Shown: positions 15,587 to 24,848, numbered from the stretch's first letter. The stretch is DNA of 64,000 nucleotides from UBA4416 sp040389965 (GCA_040389965.1 JAZJZF010000041.1:1-64000), one strand, 5' to 3'. The notes: generated by a model not told the origin, from the sequence alone. A program made the numbers and translations.

Positions 15587-16948
15587 ATGAAAACAAATAA
15601 CCCAATGATTGATAACATGATGGATGCACAGGCCAATGCAATGAATGCATGGATGGATTCTGCTAAAAAATTCCAATCTGCTTTTGCTTCAGGAAACGTT
15701 GTTGCTGAAAGCCAATCTATCTACAAAGATATGATGGAAAAACAAGCTGCTATGTTTAGCGGAATGAACGCCGGTGGCGCTAATCCATTTATGGATCATG
15801 CTGCAAAACCTGAAGAGTTTATGAAAAACTGGTACAACCAGCAAATGACAGGTTTAAAACAAATGACTGATTTTAACCAAAGCATTTATAATTCAATGGT
15901 TAATTATGGTAAAAACGCTAATGATTATAACAATAGCTTTTCTACTATGAATAATGCATGGACAAATATCTATAACAGCTGGATGGGTTCAATGAATACA
16001 TCTTACGATACGTTTTCAAACACTATGAAAAATCCTTTCAATAAAGATATGTTTAAAAACATGTTTGAAGGAAGCCAAATGTTTATGAAAGTTCAGGATA
16101 TGTTCCAACCAATGATGACTGCTCTTAAAAATGCAGACTTCAGCGCTGATACATGGAAAAACATTTATACTGCTGACAATTATAAAAGAATGACTGAACA
16201 AATGTTTGGTTCTTTCTTTACAAATAACAGCTTAAAAGATGTATTTGAAAATGGAACTAAACAAATGCAAAATTTCTTTGTAAACCAAAATGGTTTAGGA
16301 AAAGAATATTATGCTCAAATGCAAAATATGTCTTCTCAATTTCCTGAAATGTTCTCAGGTAATTCAGAGCAAATGAAAGACCTTTATGCTAAAATGAATA
16401 ACGTATTTGGAAAAGCATTTGAACCTTTATTAAAATTAGCTAACCCTGGTAAAGAAAAAGAAAATGTAGAAGCTACTATTGCTTTATTAGATAAAGTAAC
16501 AGAATACAGCATTAAACAATCTGAGTTACAATCTCAATTGTATAAAACAATGCAGGGTTCTATGGAAACTTTAGCAAAAGAAACTCAGGATAAATACAAA
16601 GACATGGCTGCAGGTTCTTTCACAATGCCTACTCCACAGGAAATGTATAACGAATGGGTAAAAACAAACGAAAAAACATTTTCTGATTTATTTGCTACGG
16701 ATGAGTTTTCTAAAGTAAAAGCAGAAGCTTTAACATTGACCATGGATGTAAAAAAACATTTCCAAAAACAATTTGAAAATGTATTTGAGCAATACCCAAT
16801 TGCATTCAAAAGCGAAATGGAAGAAGTTTATAAAACAATGCACGACCTTAAAAAAACCGTAAAAGAGCTACAGACTAAACTGGCAATGCAAAATGCTGCT
16901 TCTGTAGAATTGTTTGACGAAGAAAAAGGAAAAGCAAAAAAGAAATAA
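15587..16948 (+). CDS. phaE: Class III PHA synthase subunit PhaE
   Basis: The 453-residue protein is rich in Met, Asn, Phe and Lys, lacks signal or membrane segments, and is mostly helical. Its C-terminus (MEEVYKTMHDLKKTVKELQTKL, then a charged AKKK end) matches the amphipathic end of PhaE, the non-catalytic subunit of the class III synthase. It is about 100 residues longer than classical PhaE (about 355). It precedes phaC, whose length and active site are class III. A phasin-like granule role is possible as well. Cell location: surface of PHA granules, by family. Confidence 0.85.
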   Translation: MKTNNPMIDNMMDAQANAMNAWMDSAKKFQSAFASGNVVAESQSIYKDMMEKQAAMFSGMNAGGANPFMDHAAKPEEFMKNWYNQQMTGLKQMTDFNQSIYNSMVNYGKNANDYNNSFSTMNNAWTNIYNSWMGSMNTSYDTFSNTMKNPFNKDMFKNMFEGSQMFMKVQDMFQPMMTALKNADFSADTWKNIYTADNYKRMTEQMFGSFFTNNSLKDVFENGTKQMQNFFVNQNGLGKEYYAQMQNMSSQFPEMFSGNSEQMKDLYAKMNNVFGKAFEPLLKLANPGKEKENVEATIALLDKVTEYSIKQSELQSQLYKTMQGSMETLAKETQDKYKDMAAGSFTMPTPQEMYNEWVKTNEKTFSDLFATDEFSKVKAEALTLTMDVKKHFQKQFENVFEQYPIAFKSEMEEVYKTMHDLKKTVKELQTKLAMQNAASVELFDEEKGKAKKK

Positions 16949-16981
16949 TTAAGACCTTTGTGTTCATAGCACAATAATAAG

Positions 16982-17015
16982 AAGGCTGCCAATGTGTTTG
17001 TGGGCAGCCTTTTTT
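16982..17015 (+). terminator. Strong terminator between phaE and phaC
   Basis: AAGGCTGCC (16982-16990) pairs perfectly with GGCAGCCTT (17003-17011), followed by six Ts (17010-17015). It lies 34 bases after the phaE stop and 45 bases before the phaC start. No convincing -7 box for phaC is visible after it, so phaC probably relies on read-through. Confidence 0.85.
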
Positions 17016-17059
17016 GCAAAAAACGAATTGACCAGGTAAAACTTAAAGAACAAGACACT

Positions 17060-18106
17060 ATGGAAAATAAATTAATGGAAGAGATCAACAGCATTAACGC
17101 TAAAATGCTGAAAAGTTACGAAACGCTTAACGAGATCCACGAAGTGGATATTGCCACAACACCTAAAACAGCTGTATATAACGAAGATAAATTAACCTTA
17201 TACCGTTACAACAGAGATACAGAAGCAACTTATAAAACACCTGTACTGGTTGTGTATGCACTGGTAAATACTTATAAAATGCTGGATATACAGCCTGACC
17301 GCAGTTATATTAAAAATTTACTGGATTCGGGTCTTGATATTTATTTAATTGATTGGGGAAATCCTTCAAAAGCTGACAGGTTTGTGAGCATGGACGATTA
17401 TATTAATGGTTACATTAATAATTGTGTTGATTTTATTCGCAAGAAACACCGTCTTGAAAAAATAAATATTTTAAGTATCTGTCAGGGTGGAACCTTTAGT
17501 GTGATCTATTCATCTTTGTATCCTAACAAAGTAAAAAATTTAGTAACACACGTTACACCGGTTGATTTCAGTACAAACGATGGTTTATTGTTCCGTTGGA
17601 GCAAGGATATGGATTTTGATACATTGGTAGACGGATTCGACGGAATTATTCCGGGTGATTTCTTAAACCAGGGTTTTGATATGCTAAAACCGATGATGAA
17701 ATTACAAAAGCAACAAACTCTGACAAGTTCACTGGATGATAAAGATAAATTGCTGAACTTTTTACGCATGGAAAAATGGATTAGCGAAAGCCCTGACCAG
17801 GCCGGCGAATGCTACAAACAATTTATGAAAGACCTGTATCAGGGAAATAAATTGATAAAAGGGGAACTCGAAGTAGGAGGGAAGAAAGTAAATTTAAAAA
17901 ACCTTACTTGTGGCTTATTAAATATTTATGCTACCGAAGATCATTTGGTGCCGCCTGCAGCAACTATTCCCTTGAATGATTATGTAGGTACAAAAGATAA
18001 AGAACTGTATAGTTTTAAAGGCGGACACATTGGTGTGTTTGTTGGAAGCCGTTCTCAAAAAGAATTAACACCTGCAGTAACTCAGTGGTTGAAAAAAAGA
18101 GATTAA
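17060..18106 (+). CDS. phaC: Class III PHA synthase catalytic subunit
   Basis: The 348-residue alpha/beta-hydrolase has the lipase-like box SICQGGT with the catalytic cysteine C141, the aspartate D294 in YATEDHLVPP and the histidine H323 in FKGGHIGVF. The D-H spacing of 29 equals that of the Allochromatium enzyme (D302, H331). PhaC with PhaE polymerises (R)-3-hydroxyacyl-CoA. I use ATG 17060 (MENKLMEEIN); the longer frame from 16994 would start inside a terminator hairpin. A strong terminator follows. Confidence 0.95.
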   Translation: MENKLMEEINSINAKMLKSYETLNEIHEVDIATTPKTAVYNEDKLTLYRYNRDTEATYKTPVLVVYALVNTYKMLDIQPDRSYIKNLLDSGLDIYLIDWGNPSKADRFVSMDDYINGYINNCVDFIRKKHRLEKINILSICQGGTFSVIYSSLYPNKVKNLVTHVTPVDFSTNDGLLFRWSKDMDFDTLVDGFDGIIPGDFLNQGFDMLKPMMKLQKQQTLTSSLDDKDKLLNFLRMEKWISESPDQAGECYKQFMKDLYQGNKLIKGELEVGGKKVNLKNLTCGLLNIYATEDHLVPPAATIPLNDYVGTKDKELYSFKGGHIGVFVGSRSQKELTPAVTQWLKKRD

Positions 18107-18128
18107 AAAGCTACTAAGAATTTATTTA

Positions 18129-18163
18129 TAACCCTTTAATAAACATTAAAGGGTTATTTTTTT
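18129..18163 (+). terminator. Terminator after phaC
   Basis: TAACCCTTTAAT (18129-18140) and ATTAAAGGGTTA (18145-18156) form a perfect 12-bp stem with loop AAAC, followed by seven Ts. Confidence 0.92.
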
Positions 18164-18209
18164 GAAAAGAATATCTATAGTCTGGGTGTTTTTGTTTTTT
18201 AAAATCGGC

Positions 18210-18758
18210 CTAATTGCAATTCAGAATTTTGCTCAGCAAATAATCCCCCTCCACAATAAATTGCTCTTTATCTCTTTTACTAAAGATGATAATTTCGTTC
18301 GAACAACTTTTATTGATATTCAATTCATAGTGGACAATGGCGTGTGTTTTGGCTTCAAGCGCAGATACCAGTTGCATTTCCTGTAGACTAAGCTGTTTTG
18401 AGCTTTTATATTCGAAGTTCCAGTTATCGACTTCTTTCAGCGTTAAATAGGGAAATTTTTTATTGGGATAATTCGTTACCGGCGAAGTATAATATTTACA
18501 GATATATACAGAGTCTTTTCTAACGATAATAAATTTTTCTGTGATGGTAACCTTTCTTTTTTTGGATGTTATTTTTTGTCCGCTGCTTGTTGTTAGCTCT
18601 TGCGTAGCCTCATCTACATGGCATTGATAGTAAACCAATGAGTCCTTATTCTGGAGTCCTGCTATTTGTGTTTTTTGTAAATGCTCCGGGAATAAACTAT
18701 TTTGAGAACAGAGTATTTCACTAAAGAAGAGAACAAGTATAGCTAATGCAACTTTCAT
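18210..18758 (-). CDS. Secreted protein of unknown function
   Basis: I do not recognise this 182-residue protein. It has a signal peptide (MKVALAILVLFFSEILC, cut near SQ), a lysine-rich strand region (KITSKKRKVTI), and many beta-type segments, with single cysteines at about 46, 81 and 151. The gene begins immediately after the purT stop, with no gap, so the two are translated from one mRNA. No link to purine synthesis is evident. Confidence 0.65.
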   Translation of the reverse strand: MKVALAILVLFFSEILCSQNSLFPEHLQKTQIAGLQNKDSLVYYQCHVDEATQELTTSSGQKITSKKRKVTITEKFIIVRKDSVYICKYYTSPVTNYPNKKFPYLTLKEVDNWNFEYKSSKQLSLQEMQLVSALEAKTHAIVHYELNINKSCSNEIIIFSKRDKEQFIVEGDYLLSKILNCN

Positions 18759-19928
18759 TTATTGGCTAATTACTTTAATGGTTTTTGCGAGGTCAATGGC
18801 TTTTTGTTTAATAGCATTCACGTCGCTTCCCGGTTTGTCGTAAGTTAATACCACAGCCATTCGGCGGTAGGGGCGGGTAGTGGGCTTATTAAAAACCCTC
18901 ACATCTGTTAGTGTATTGGCCAATACATTTTCCACACCAGTATAAGATGGATTCTTTCCTTCGGAAGTGGCCAGTATAACGGCCGATGCACCTGCACGTT
19001 CCAACGTAATTTCAGGAATTGGTAAGCCGGTAATGGCACGTGCGTGTAATTCGAATTCACTTAAATTTTGTGTACCTGCTAACGTTACCATTCCTGTATC
19101 GTGCGGACGTGGTGACAATTCAGAAAAATAAATGCCTTTATCCGTCAGGAAAAACTCAACGCCCCATAAACCTGCACCGCTTAATGCTTTTGTAACTTTG
19201 GCGGCCATATCCTGTGCATCTTTTAAATCTGTATCGCTGATGGCGCAAGGTTGCCAACTTTCCTGGTAATCGCCGCGTTCCTGCCTGTGGCCAATGGGCG
19301 GACAAAATAAGGTATTTCCGTTTTTTTGTGTAACGGTTAATAAAGTGATTTCGGAATTGAATTTAATAAACTCTTCAATAATCACTTCTTTGTAGTCGCC
19401 ACGGGAGCCTTCCATGGCGTAATTCCATGATTTCTCAATATCCTGTTCTGTTTTTATAACGCTTTGCCCCTTACCGCTGCTGCTCATCAAGGGTTTTACA
19501 ACGCAGGGAATTCCAATAGTTGAAACTGCTTTTTTAAAATCCTCTAAAGTTGTAGCATATAAATAATTGGCTGTACGCAAGCCCAGTTCTTTAGATGCAA
19601 GATCACGGATGGCTTTACGGTTCATCGTAAAGTTAGCTGCTTTGGCACTTGGCACCACCGTAATACCTTGTTTTTCATAATCGTAAAAACGCTCTGTACG
19701 GATAGCTTCAATTTCAGGAACGATGAGATCAGGCTTATGTTTGGCTACAATTGCATCCAAGGCATTACCGTCGAGCATATTTATAACCTCATATTCATGC
19801 GCAACCTGCATGGCGGGCGCGCCTTCGTATGAATCAACGGCTATAACATATTGTCCAAGGCGTTGCAATGCAATAACCAGCTCTTTTCCTAACTCGCCTG
19901 AACCTAACAGTACTATTTTCTTTTGCAT
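18759..19928 (-). CDS. purT: Formate-dependent GAR transformylase
   Basis: The 389-residue ATP-grasp protein has the PurT pattern: KIVLLGSGELGKELVIALQR at the N-terminus, VAHEYEVINMLDG, PEIEAIRTE, KPLMSSSGKGQS for ATP binding, GLWGVEFFL and the diagnostic RPHDTGMVTLAGT. Length matches E. coli PurT (392). It makes formyl-GAR from GAR, formate and ATP, the third step of purine synthesis, without folate. It is the first gene of a two-gene unit with the secreted protein downstream. Confidence 0.96.
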   Translation of the reverse strand: MQKKIVLLGSGELGKELVIALQRLGQYVIAVDSYEGAPAMQVAHEYEVINMLDGNALDAIVAKHKPDLIVPEIEAIRTERFYDYEKQGITVVPSAKAANFTMNRKAIRDLASKELGLRTANYLYATTLEDFKKAVSTIGIPCVVKPLMSSSGKGQSVIKTEQDIEKSWNYAMEGSRGDYKEVIIEEFIKFNSEITLLTVTQKNGNTLFCPPIGHRQERGDYQESWQPCAISDTDLKDAQDMAAKVTKALSGAGLWGVEFFLTDKGIYFSELSPRPHDTGMVTLAGTQNLSEFELHARAITGLPIPEITLERAGASAVILATSEGKNPSYTGVENVLANTLTDVRVFNKPTTRPYRRMAVVLTYDKPGSDVNAIKQKAIDLAKTIKVISQ

Positions 19929-19942
19929 GATCTTACTAATTT

Positions 19943-20611
19943 TTATTTAAAGCTTATTTTTAATGTAGAAGGTAAATTGTTTTTGAGTACACTAAAATAT
20001 AATCCATAGCCTGCTGCAAGGCCTATTACTCCGCCAAGCAATGATTGTAAGCGACGTTTGCTCCTGGCTACACGTTCATAGCCCAATATATACGCATCGT
20101 GTTCAATATAATTTGGATTGCTAATGGTGCTGTGTTTTATTCTTACTTTCGGCGTTCCGCTCAATGCCATATAACCAATCGGGAAAACAGGTGCGAAAAA
20201 GATCCCTAATCCTCCGCTTACAAGGCCTACAGCTCCAGAGCCAATAAGTGATCCCCGGGCTTTAAAACCTTTTCGGGCATCACGTTCTCCGTAAATATAA
20301 TATTCCATTTCGTCGCGTGTAAAATAATTACCAAGCATACTATCCTGCCTGTAATAATAATCGGTAAATCCGCTTGCGTATTTTACACAATAAATCTGGT
20401 CATATTCAAAATGTAATTTTGCACCCTGTTTACCAGGATCTATAACTGTTACGGCACCAATCACGGTGTCGATCACTTTTTCGATAACAAGATTCCCGTT
20501 CATTAATAAGATGGTATCTTTTGTCTGCAATAAGGTAGTATCTTTTGCCTGCGAAAAACAGGAAAGCGAAACCAATTGCACGCTAAGTATCAATAAAAGC
20601 TTACGAATCAT
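19943..20611 (-). CDS. Secreted or membrane protein of unknown function
   Basis: The 222-residue protein has a signal peptide (about 1-20), a repeated short phrase (KDTTLLQTKDTILLMNG), a beta-rich stretch, a glycine-rich hydrophobic segment (about 118-150, with GSLIGSGAVGLVSGGLGIFF) and a second one near the C-terminus. It is likely anchored in a membrane. The gene ends 14 bases before purT. I cannot assign a function. Confidence 0.6.
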   Translation of the reverse strand: MIRKLLLILSVQLVSLSCFSQAKDTTLLQTKDTILLMNGNLVIEKVIDTVIGAVTVIDPGKQGAKLHFEYDQIYCVKYASGFTDYYYRQDSMLGNYFTRDEMEYYIYGERDARKGFKARGSLIGSGAVGLVSGGLGIFFAPVFPIGYMALSGTPKVRIKHSTISNPNYIEHDAYILGYERVARSKRRLQSLLGGVIGLAAGYGLYFSVLKNNLPSTLKISFK

Positions 20612-20710
20612 AAAAGAATAATATTTAACAAGTTTACAAATAATACCCTACAAAAACTATCAATTTATAACGATATTTTGCCGCATCATAGGCTCAGATT
20701 CGCAGTCTTA

Positions 20711-21781
20711 TCAGTCTTCGAATGTAAAACTGACAGAACTTACATTTTGAAGTGTCCGATTATTATAGCTAAAGTTGTGCAATAAATGTTGCGCTTCAGG
20801 AAGTTCAAATACTTCTTTCAACGTTCTTATTTTTCCTATAGGAATATCACGTGTAATGCATGAATGGTAAAGCGATTCGAATGTTTTTTGTTGAATGCTA
20901 TGATTTAAAGCAGTGTAAAGGCTTTCCCTGTTTTTAACCCTTTGTTGATTGGTTTTATAGAGATCGAGTGTATACAATTCGAGCTTCAGATTTTCGCAGA
21001 GATGCATAAACTGCTTATCGCTTCCAATAGCAAAGGTGATGGTATGCCCGTCCATGGTTGTAAATATTTCGCCGTAAGGCGCAATATTGGGATGCAGAGA
21101 GCCTTGTGCAGTTGGTAAATGATGTGCAATAAGCCAGTTAGTTGCCTGGTTGGCCAATGAGGCAATAGCTGTATCCAGTAATGATACTGATACGTGCAGG
21201 CCTTTTTGTGTTTTGTGCTTTTGTAATAACGCTATTAAAATGGCTTGTTTGAGCTGATGCCCGGCTAACAGATCAATTAAAGCAACAGGCATTTTTAAAG
21301 GAGAAGCATTTTTTTCTCCGTTCATAAACATAAAGCCGCTCTCTGCCTGTAAAATCAGGTCATAAGCCGTACGGGGATTTTTATTTCCAAAGCCGTTTAT
21401 TGATGCGTAGATCAATTGCGGATTAATTGCGGATACTGTTTTGTAATCTGTTTTTAATTTCAGGTCGTCGCCTGTTTTATAATTAGTGATTAAAATATCT
21501 GCCGACCTGATAAGCTCATAAAGTATATGAAGTTCTTCTTCTTTTGACAGATCAAGAAATACAACTTCTTTCCCCGAATTTACGCTCCAGTAATACGCAC
21601 TTGTTTTGTCTGCAGGATCTTCTGTAGGAAGCTTCCAACTTCTGGTAACATCGCCGTTGGTTTTTGGATTTTCAATTTTAATGACCTTTGCACCCAATTC
21701 CGCAAAAAATAAACCTACCGAAGGACCGGCCAGCACGCCTGCCAGTTCTATTACTTTAAGATCTTTAAAAAAGTCTTTCAT
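20711..21781 (-). CDS. Family III (CaiB/BaiF) CoA-transferase
   Basis: The 356-residue protein has the class III CoA-transferase pattern: KVIELAGVLAGPSVGLFFAE at the N-terminus, GAKVIKIENP, VFLDLSK, and the catalytic aspartate D170 in MPVALIDLLAGHQ. Such enzymes move CoA between carboxylic acids through an aspartyl-CoA thioester. Its substrate is unknown; a role in degradation of a branched or aromatic acid is possible. It has no operon partner I can see. Confidence 0.9.
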   Translation of the reverse strand: MKDFFKDLKVIELAGVLAGPSVGLFFAELGAKVIKIENPKTNGDVTRSWKLPTEDPADKTSAYYWSVNSGKEVVFLDLSKEEELHILYELIRSADILITNYKTGDDLKLKTDYKTVSAINPQLIYASINGFGNKNPRTAYDLILQAESGFMFMNGEKNASPLKMPVALIDLLAGHQLKQAILIALLQKHKTQKGLHVSVSLLDTAIASLANQATNWLIAHHLPTAQGSLHPNIAPYGEIFTTMDGHTITFAIGSDKQFMHLCENLKLELYTLDLYKTNQQRVKNRESLYTALNHSIQQKTFESLYHSCITRDIPIGKIRTLKEVFELPEAQHLLHNFSYNNRTLQNVSSVSFTFED

Positions 21782-21950
21782 GTTTATTCGGGAGTAGTAT
21801 ATAAATTATAGGTTCTTTAAATTTAAATTAATTCCCCTGAATGTGGAAAATATTCGCCATCAGTCATATTAAAACACTGATAGTCAATTGCGTTTGTTCT
21901 TGCAGATGGTTTGCATAGCTTATACTAAACACCCTTAAAATTGTAAAATC

Positions 21951-22397
21951 ATGAGAAATGTCTTTGTTATAGTATCGTTGGCCGTATTGGCAGCTTGTAA
22001 TAGTTCAACATCAAACGATATTGAATTGGCAAAGAAGTCAGTTCTGGATTCTGTTAATAATGCCGCCGAACTGCAGGCTATTAAGCAAAAAACGATTGAT
22101 TCTATGAATCAGGTTAATACGGCGCAACACCATGCTGTTAATGCTGCGGTTACAGCATCCCATGAAGAAGTAACTAAGAAGAAAAAAATGTCTAACACTA
22201 CCAAAGGTGCTTTAATCGGAACCGGAGCGGGTGTTATAACAGGAGCTGTAGCCGGTGCTCTTCTTGATAAAGACGATCCTGCCAAAGGGGCTGCAATAGG
22301 AGGAGTGATTGGTGGTGCTGTAGGTTCAGGAGCAGGGTATGGTGTTGGTGCTTCAAAAGATAAAAAAGCGAAAACCAAAGCTACTAGTAAAGAGTAA
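21951..22397 (+). CDS. Glycine-zipper lipoprotein
   Basis: The 148-residue protein begins MRNVFVIVSLAVLAACNSS with a lipobox (LAAC). A helical charged region follows, then a glycine zipper (about 85-130: GALIGTGAGVITGAVAGALL, later GGVIGGAVGSGAGYGVG) and a lysine-rich tail. Such zippers pack into the outer membrane. Probably an envelope structural or stress protein. It converges with the aldehyde dehydrogenase five bases away. Confidence 0.8.
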   Translation: MRNVFVIVSLAVLAACNSSTSNDIELAKKSVLDSVNNAAELQAIKQKTIDSMNQVNTAQHHAVNAAVTASHEEVTKKKKMSNTTKGALIGTGAGVITGAVAGALLDKDDPAKGAAIGGVIGGAVGSGAGYGVGASKDKKAKTKATSKE

Positions 22398-22402
22398 GAA
22401 AA

Positions 22403-23815
22403 CTACTTAACCAATACCTTAGGTTCCATCATGTCCATAATGGCATATTTTACACCTTCTCTTCCAAGGCCACTTTCTTTAACACCTCCGTAAGGCATCT
22501 GGTCGAAGCGCAATGTTGGAACGTGATTATGGATAACGCCGCCAACTTCTATTTGTTTAAAGCATTGATCGAGGTCGCTTATAGAGTTGGTAAATACGCC
22601 ACACTGTAAACCAAATTTTGTATCATTGGCTATTCGTATAGCTTCGTCAATCGTTTTATAGCTATTGATACATACTACAGGGCCAAATACTTCTTCGGAA
22701 TAGACTCTCATACCTGTACGGCAATTGGTTAAAATAGTAGGCTCAACGTAGCTGCCTTTTCTTTTTCCGCCACATACTAATTTTGCCCCTTGTTTAATGG
22801 CTTCTTTGATCCATTGCTCCACACGTATCGCATTTTCTTCATCGATCATGCTCGATACATCTGTTTTTTCTTTTAGAGGATTGCCGTAGTGTAATTTTAA
22901 GGTCGCCTTTTTTAAAGCGTCTGTGAATTTTTTATATAGGGATTCGTGTACAATAAAGCGTTGCGCATGAATGCAAATTTGCCCGCTGTAAGAGAAAGCA
23001 CCCATTAATGCTTTTGGAAGAGCATCTTTTAAATCAGCCGTTTCTGTTATAACGGTTGCAGCATTACCTCCCAGTTCAAGTACTACCTTTTTCTTCCCGC
23101 TTTGTGTTTTCATTTTCCAGCCAATCTCCGGAGATCCGGTAAAGCTGAGGAGTTTAAAGCGTTCGTCGGTTACCAGTAAATTTCCTGTTTCCCGGTCCAT
23201 TGGTAATATAGATACTGCTCCTTTCGGAAGTTCTGTTTTGTCAATGATCTTTGCCAGTTCTAAGCAGGATAAAGGTGTGCTGCTTGCGGGCTTTAAAATA
23301 ATAGGACAACCCGCGGCAATGGCCGGTGCAATTTTATGAACGGCTAAGTTCATCGGGAAATTAAAAGGCGCTATACCGGCTACTAAACCTATTGGATAAT
23401 AATTAACGATTCCTTCTTTACCCGCGCCATTTGCGGTCCAGTCTAACGACATATAATCTTTAGGAAGTCGTTTGGTTTCTTCGGCAGCAATTAAAAAGGT
23501 TTGTACCGAGCGTTCTATTTCACCTATGGCATACCTCATAGGTTTGCCGCTTTCCATAGCCAATACTTCGGCTAGGTGTTTTTTATGAGTGTTAAGTTCC
23601 TGAGAGATCTGCAACAGTATCTCGTACTTTTTTAAAGAAGATAATTCTTTAAGAAGCTTTTGAACAGATAATGCTTTTTCAATTGTAGCATTCAGTATCT
23701 TTTTATCTGCTAACCAGGTTTTGGCAACCAGGCTATTGTCATATGGATTTTTTACCTCATGCACTTTTTGCGATGATATAAATTTACCTGCTGCGTATAT
23801 CTGGTATGTTTTCAA
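22403..23815 (-). CDS. NAD(P)-dependent aldehyde dehydrogenase
   Basis: The 470-residue protein has all core ALDH motifs: PFNFPMNLAVHKIAPAIAAG, KPASSTPLS, FTGSPEIGW, VVLELGGNAA with the general-base Glu, and SGQICIHAQR with the catalytic cysteine. It resembles non-phosphorylating dehydrogenases of short aldehydes such as lactaldehyde or GAP, but the substrate cannot be told. The start lies one base after the gldA stop, so it is co-transcribed with gldA. Confidence 0.92.
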   Translation of the reverse strand: MKTYQIYAAGKFISSQKVHEVKNPYDNSLVAKTWLADKKILNATIEKALSVQKLLKELSSLKKYEILLQISQELNTHKKHLAEVLAMESGKPMRYAIGEIERSVQTFLIAAEETKRLPKDYMSLDWTANGAGKEGIVNYYPIGLVAGIAPFNFPMNLAVHKIAPAIAAGCPIILKPASSTPLSCLELAKIIDKTELPKGAVSILPMDRETGNLLVTDERFKLLSFTGSPEIGWKMKTQSGKKKVVLELGGNAATVITETADLKDALPKALMGAFSYSGQICIHAQRFIVHESLYKKFTDALKKATLKLHYGNPLKEKTDVSSMIDEENAIRVEQWIKEAIKQGAKLVCGGKRKGSYVEPTILTNCRTGMRVYSEEVFGPVVCINSYKTIDEAIRIANDTKFGLQCGVFTNSISDLDQCFKQIEVGGVIHNHVPTLRFDQMPYGGVKESGLGREGVKYAIMDMMEPKVLVK

Positions 23816-23816
23816 T

Positions 23817-24722
23817 TTACTTTTTGGTTAACTGTTTAAATACATCTTCCAGTTTTTGTTCTTCCCTGTTAAGGGTTAGTACGCCTATATCATTTTTTAC
23901 CGCGTAGTTAAATAATTCTTTGCGGGTATCATGATTAAGGTCTGCAATAATTTTCCAGGTATTATTTTCAGTAGACAAAGCATCTTCAACACCTTTAAGA
24001 CTTAACAGATCTTTTCGGTTAACGGCTTTGTCAAACTCAACCGTAATAACCTGTCTGGTTGTGTTTTGTTGTAAGGTTTGAGTAGTATCGTTGGCTACGA
24101 TGGTGCCATTATTAATAATAATAACGCGGTCGCATACAGCTTCTACTTCCTGCATAATATGCGTACTTAACATTACTGTTTTTTGCTTGCCCAATTTTTT
24201 GATCAGTTCCCTAATTTCTTCCAGTTGGTTAGGATCCAAACCGGTAGTAGGTTCATCCATGATCAACACTTTTGGATCGTGAATCATAGCCTGAGCCAGA
24301 CCTACACGCTGACGATACCCTTTTGATAAAGCACCTATTTTTTTATTTTGCTCAACCTGTAAGCCGGTTGCTTCTATCATTTCTTTTACACGTTCGTTAC
24401 TGTTCTTTATATTGTAAAGACCTCCTACAAACTGAAGAAATTCTTTTACATACATATCAAGATACAAGGGATTATGTTCGGGTAAATAGCCTATTTGCTT
24501 ACGTACTTCCACGCTTTGGTCGTTGGTACTAAAGCCGCATACTTTCGAGCTTCCTTCGGTAGAGGGAATATAGCAGGTAAGAATTTTCATCATGGTACTT
24601 TTTCCTGCTCCATTCGGCCCCAGAAAACCCACAATTTCATTGGTGCCAATTTCAAAAGACACATTATTTAATGCTTTTTGAGAACCATATAATTTTGTAA
24701 CGTTATTTACTTGTATTGACAT
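23817..24722 (-). CDS. gldA: Gliding-motility ABC transporter ATPase GldA
   Basis: The 301-residue protein has Walker A GPNGAGKST, the Q-loop YLPEHNPLYLDMYVKEFLQF, signature LSKGYRQRVGLAQA and Walker B VLIMDEPTTGLDPNQL, followed by the STHIMQEVEAVCDR switch. Wording is very close to Flavobacterium GldA. GldA energises a GldFG exporter needed for gliding in flavobacteria. GldF and GldG are not in the window. It heads a two-gene operon with the aldehyde dehydrogenase. A general ABC-2 ATPase is an alternative. Confidence 0.85.
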   Translation of the reverse strand: MSIQVNNVTKLYGSQKALNNVSFEIGTNEIVGFLGPNGAGKSTMMKILTCYIPSTEGSSKVCGFSTNDQSVEVRKQIGYLPEHNPLYLDMYVKEFLQFVGGLYNIKNSNERVKEMIEATGLQVEQNKKIGALSKGYRQRVGLAQAMIHDPKVLIMDEPTTGLDPNQLEEIRELIKKLGKQKTVMLSTHIMQEVEAVCDRVIIINNGTIVANDTTQTLQQNTTRQVITVEFDKAVNRKDLLSLKGVEDALSTENNTWKIIADLNHDTRKELFNYAVKNDIGVLTLNREEQKLEDVFKQLTKK

Positions 24723-24741
24723 ATGCGAAAAGTTTGCATTC

Positions 24742-24749
24742 CAAAAATA
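24742..24749 (-). promoter_or_regulatory. -7 box of gldA
   Basis: Read on the minus strand this is TATTTTTG, an exact TAnnTTTG match 19 bases before the gldA ATG. No TTG lies at the usual distance. Confidence 0.4.
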
Positions 24750-24834
24750 GGGAATATAATTTTAAATTTTATATAATGATTGTTAAGGCAAACCGCCGTA
24801 TGCGCCCGGTTCGAATTATATCCATAAATATGAG

Positions 24835-24842
24835 TATTTTTG
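24835..24842 (+). promoter_or_regulatory. -7 box of rsgA
   Basis: TATTTTTG, an exact TAnnTTTG match, about 95 bases before the rsgA ATG. The -33 region is not clear. Confidence 0.4.
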
Positions 24843-24848
24843 CAGGAA

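Noticed and set aside
16994..17059. Longer start for phaC
   Set aside because: That ATG is in the loop of a terminator hairpin and the added residues do not look like a class III synthase N-terminus.
18162..18386. Plus-strand frame over the secreted-protein gene
   Set aside because: It is antisense to a gene with a clear signal peptide and starts in a terminator.
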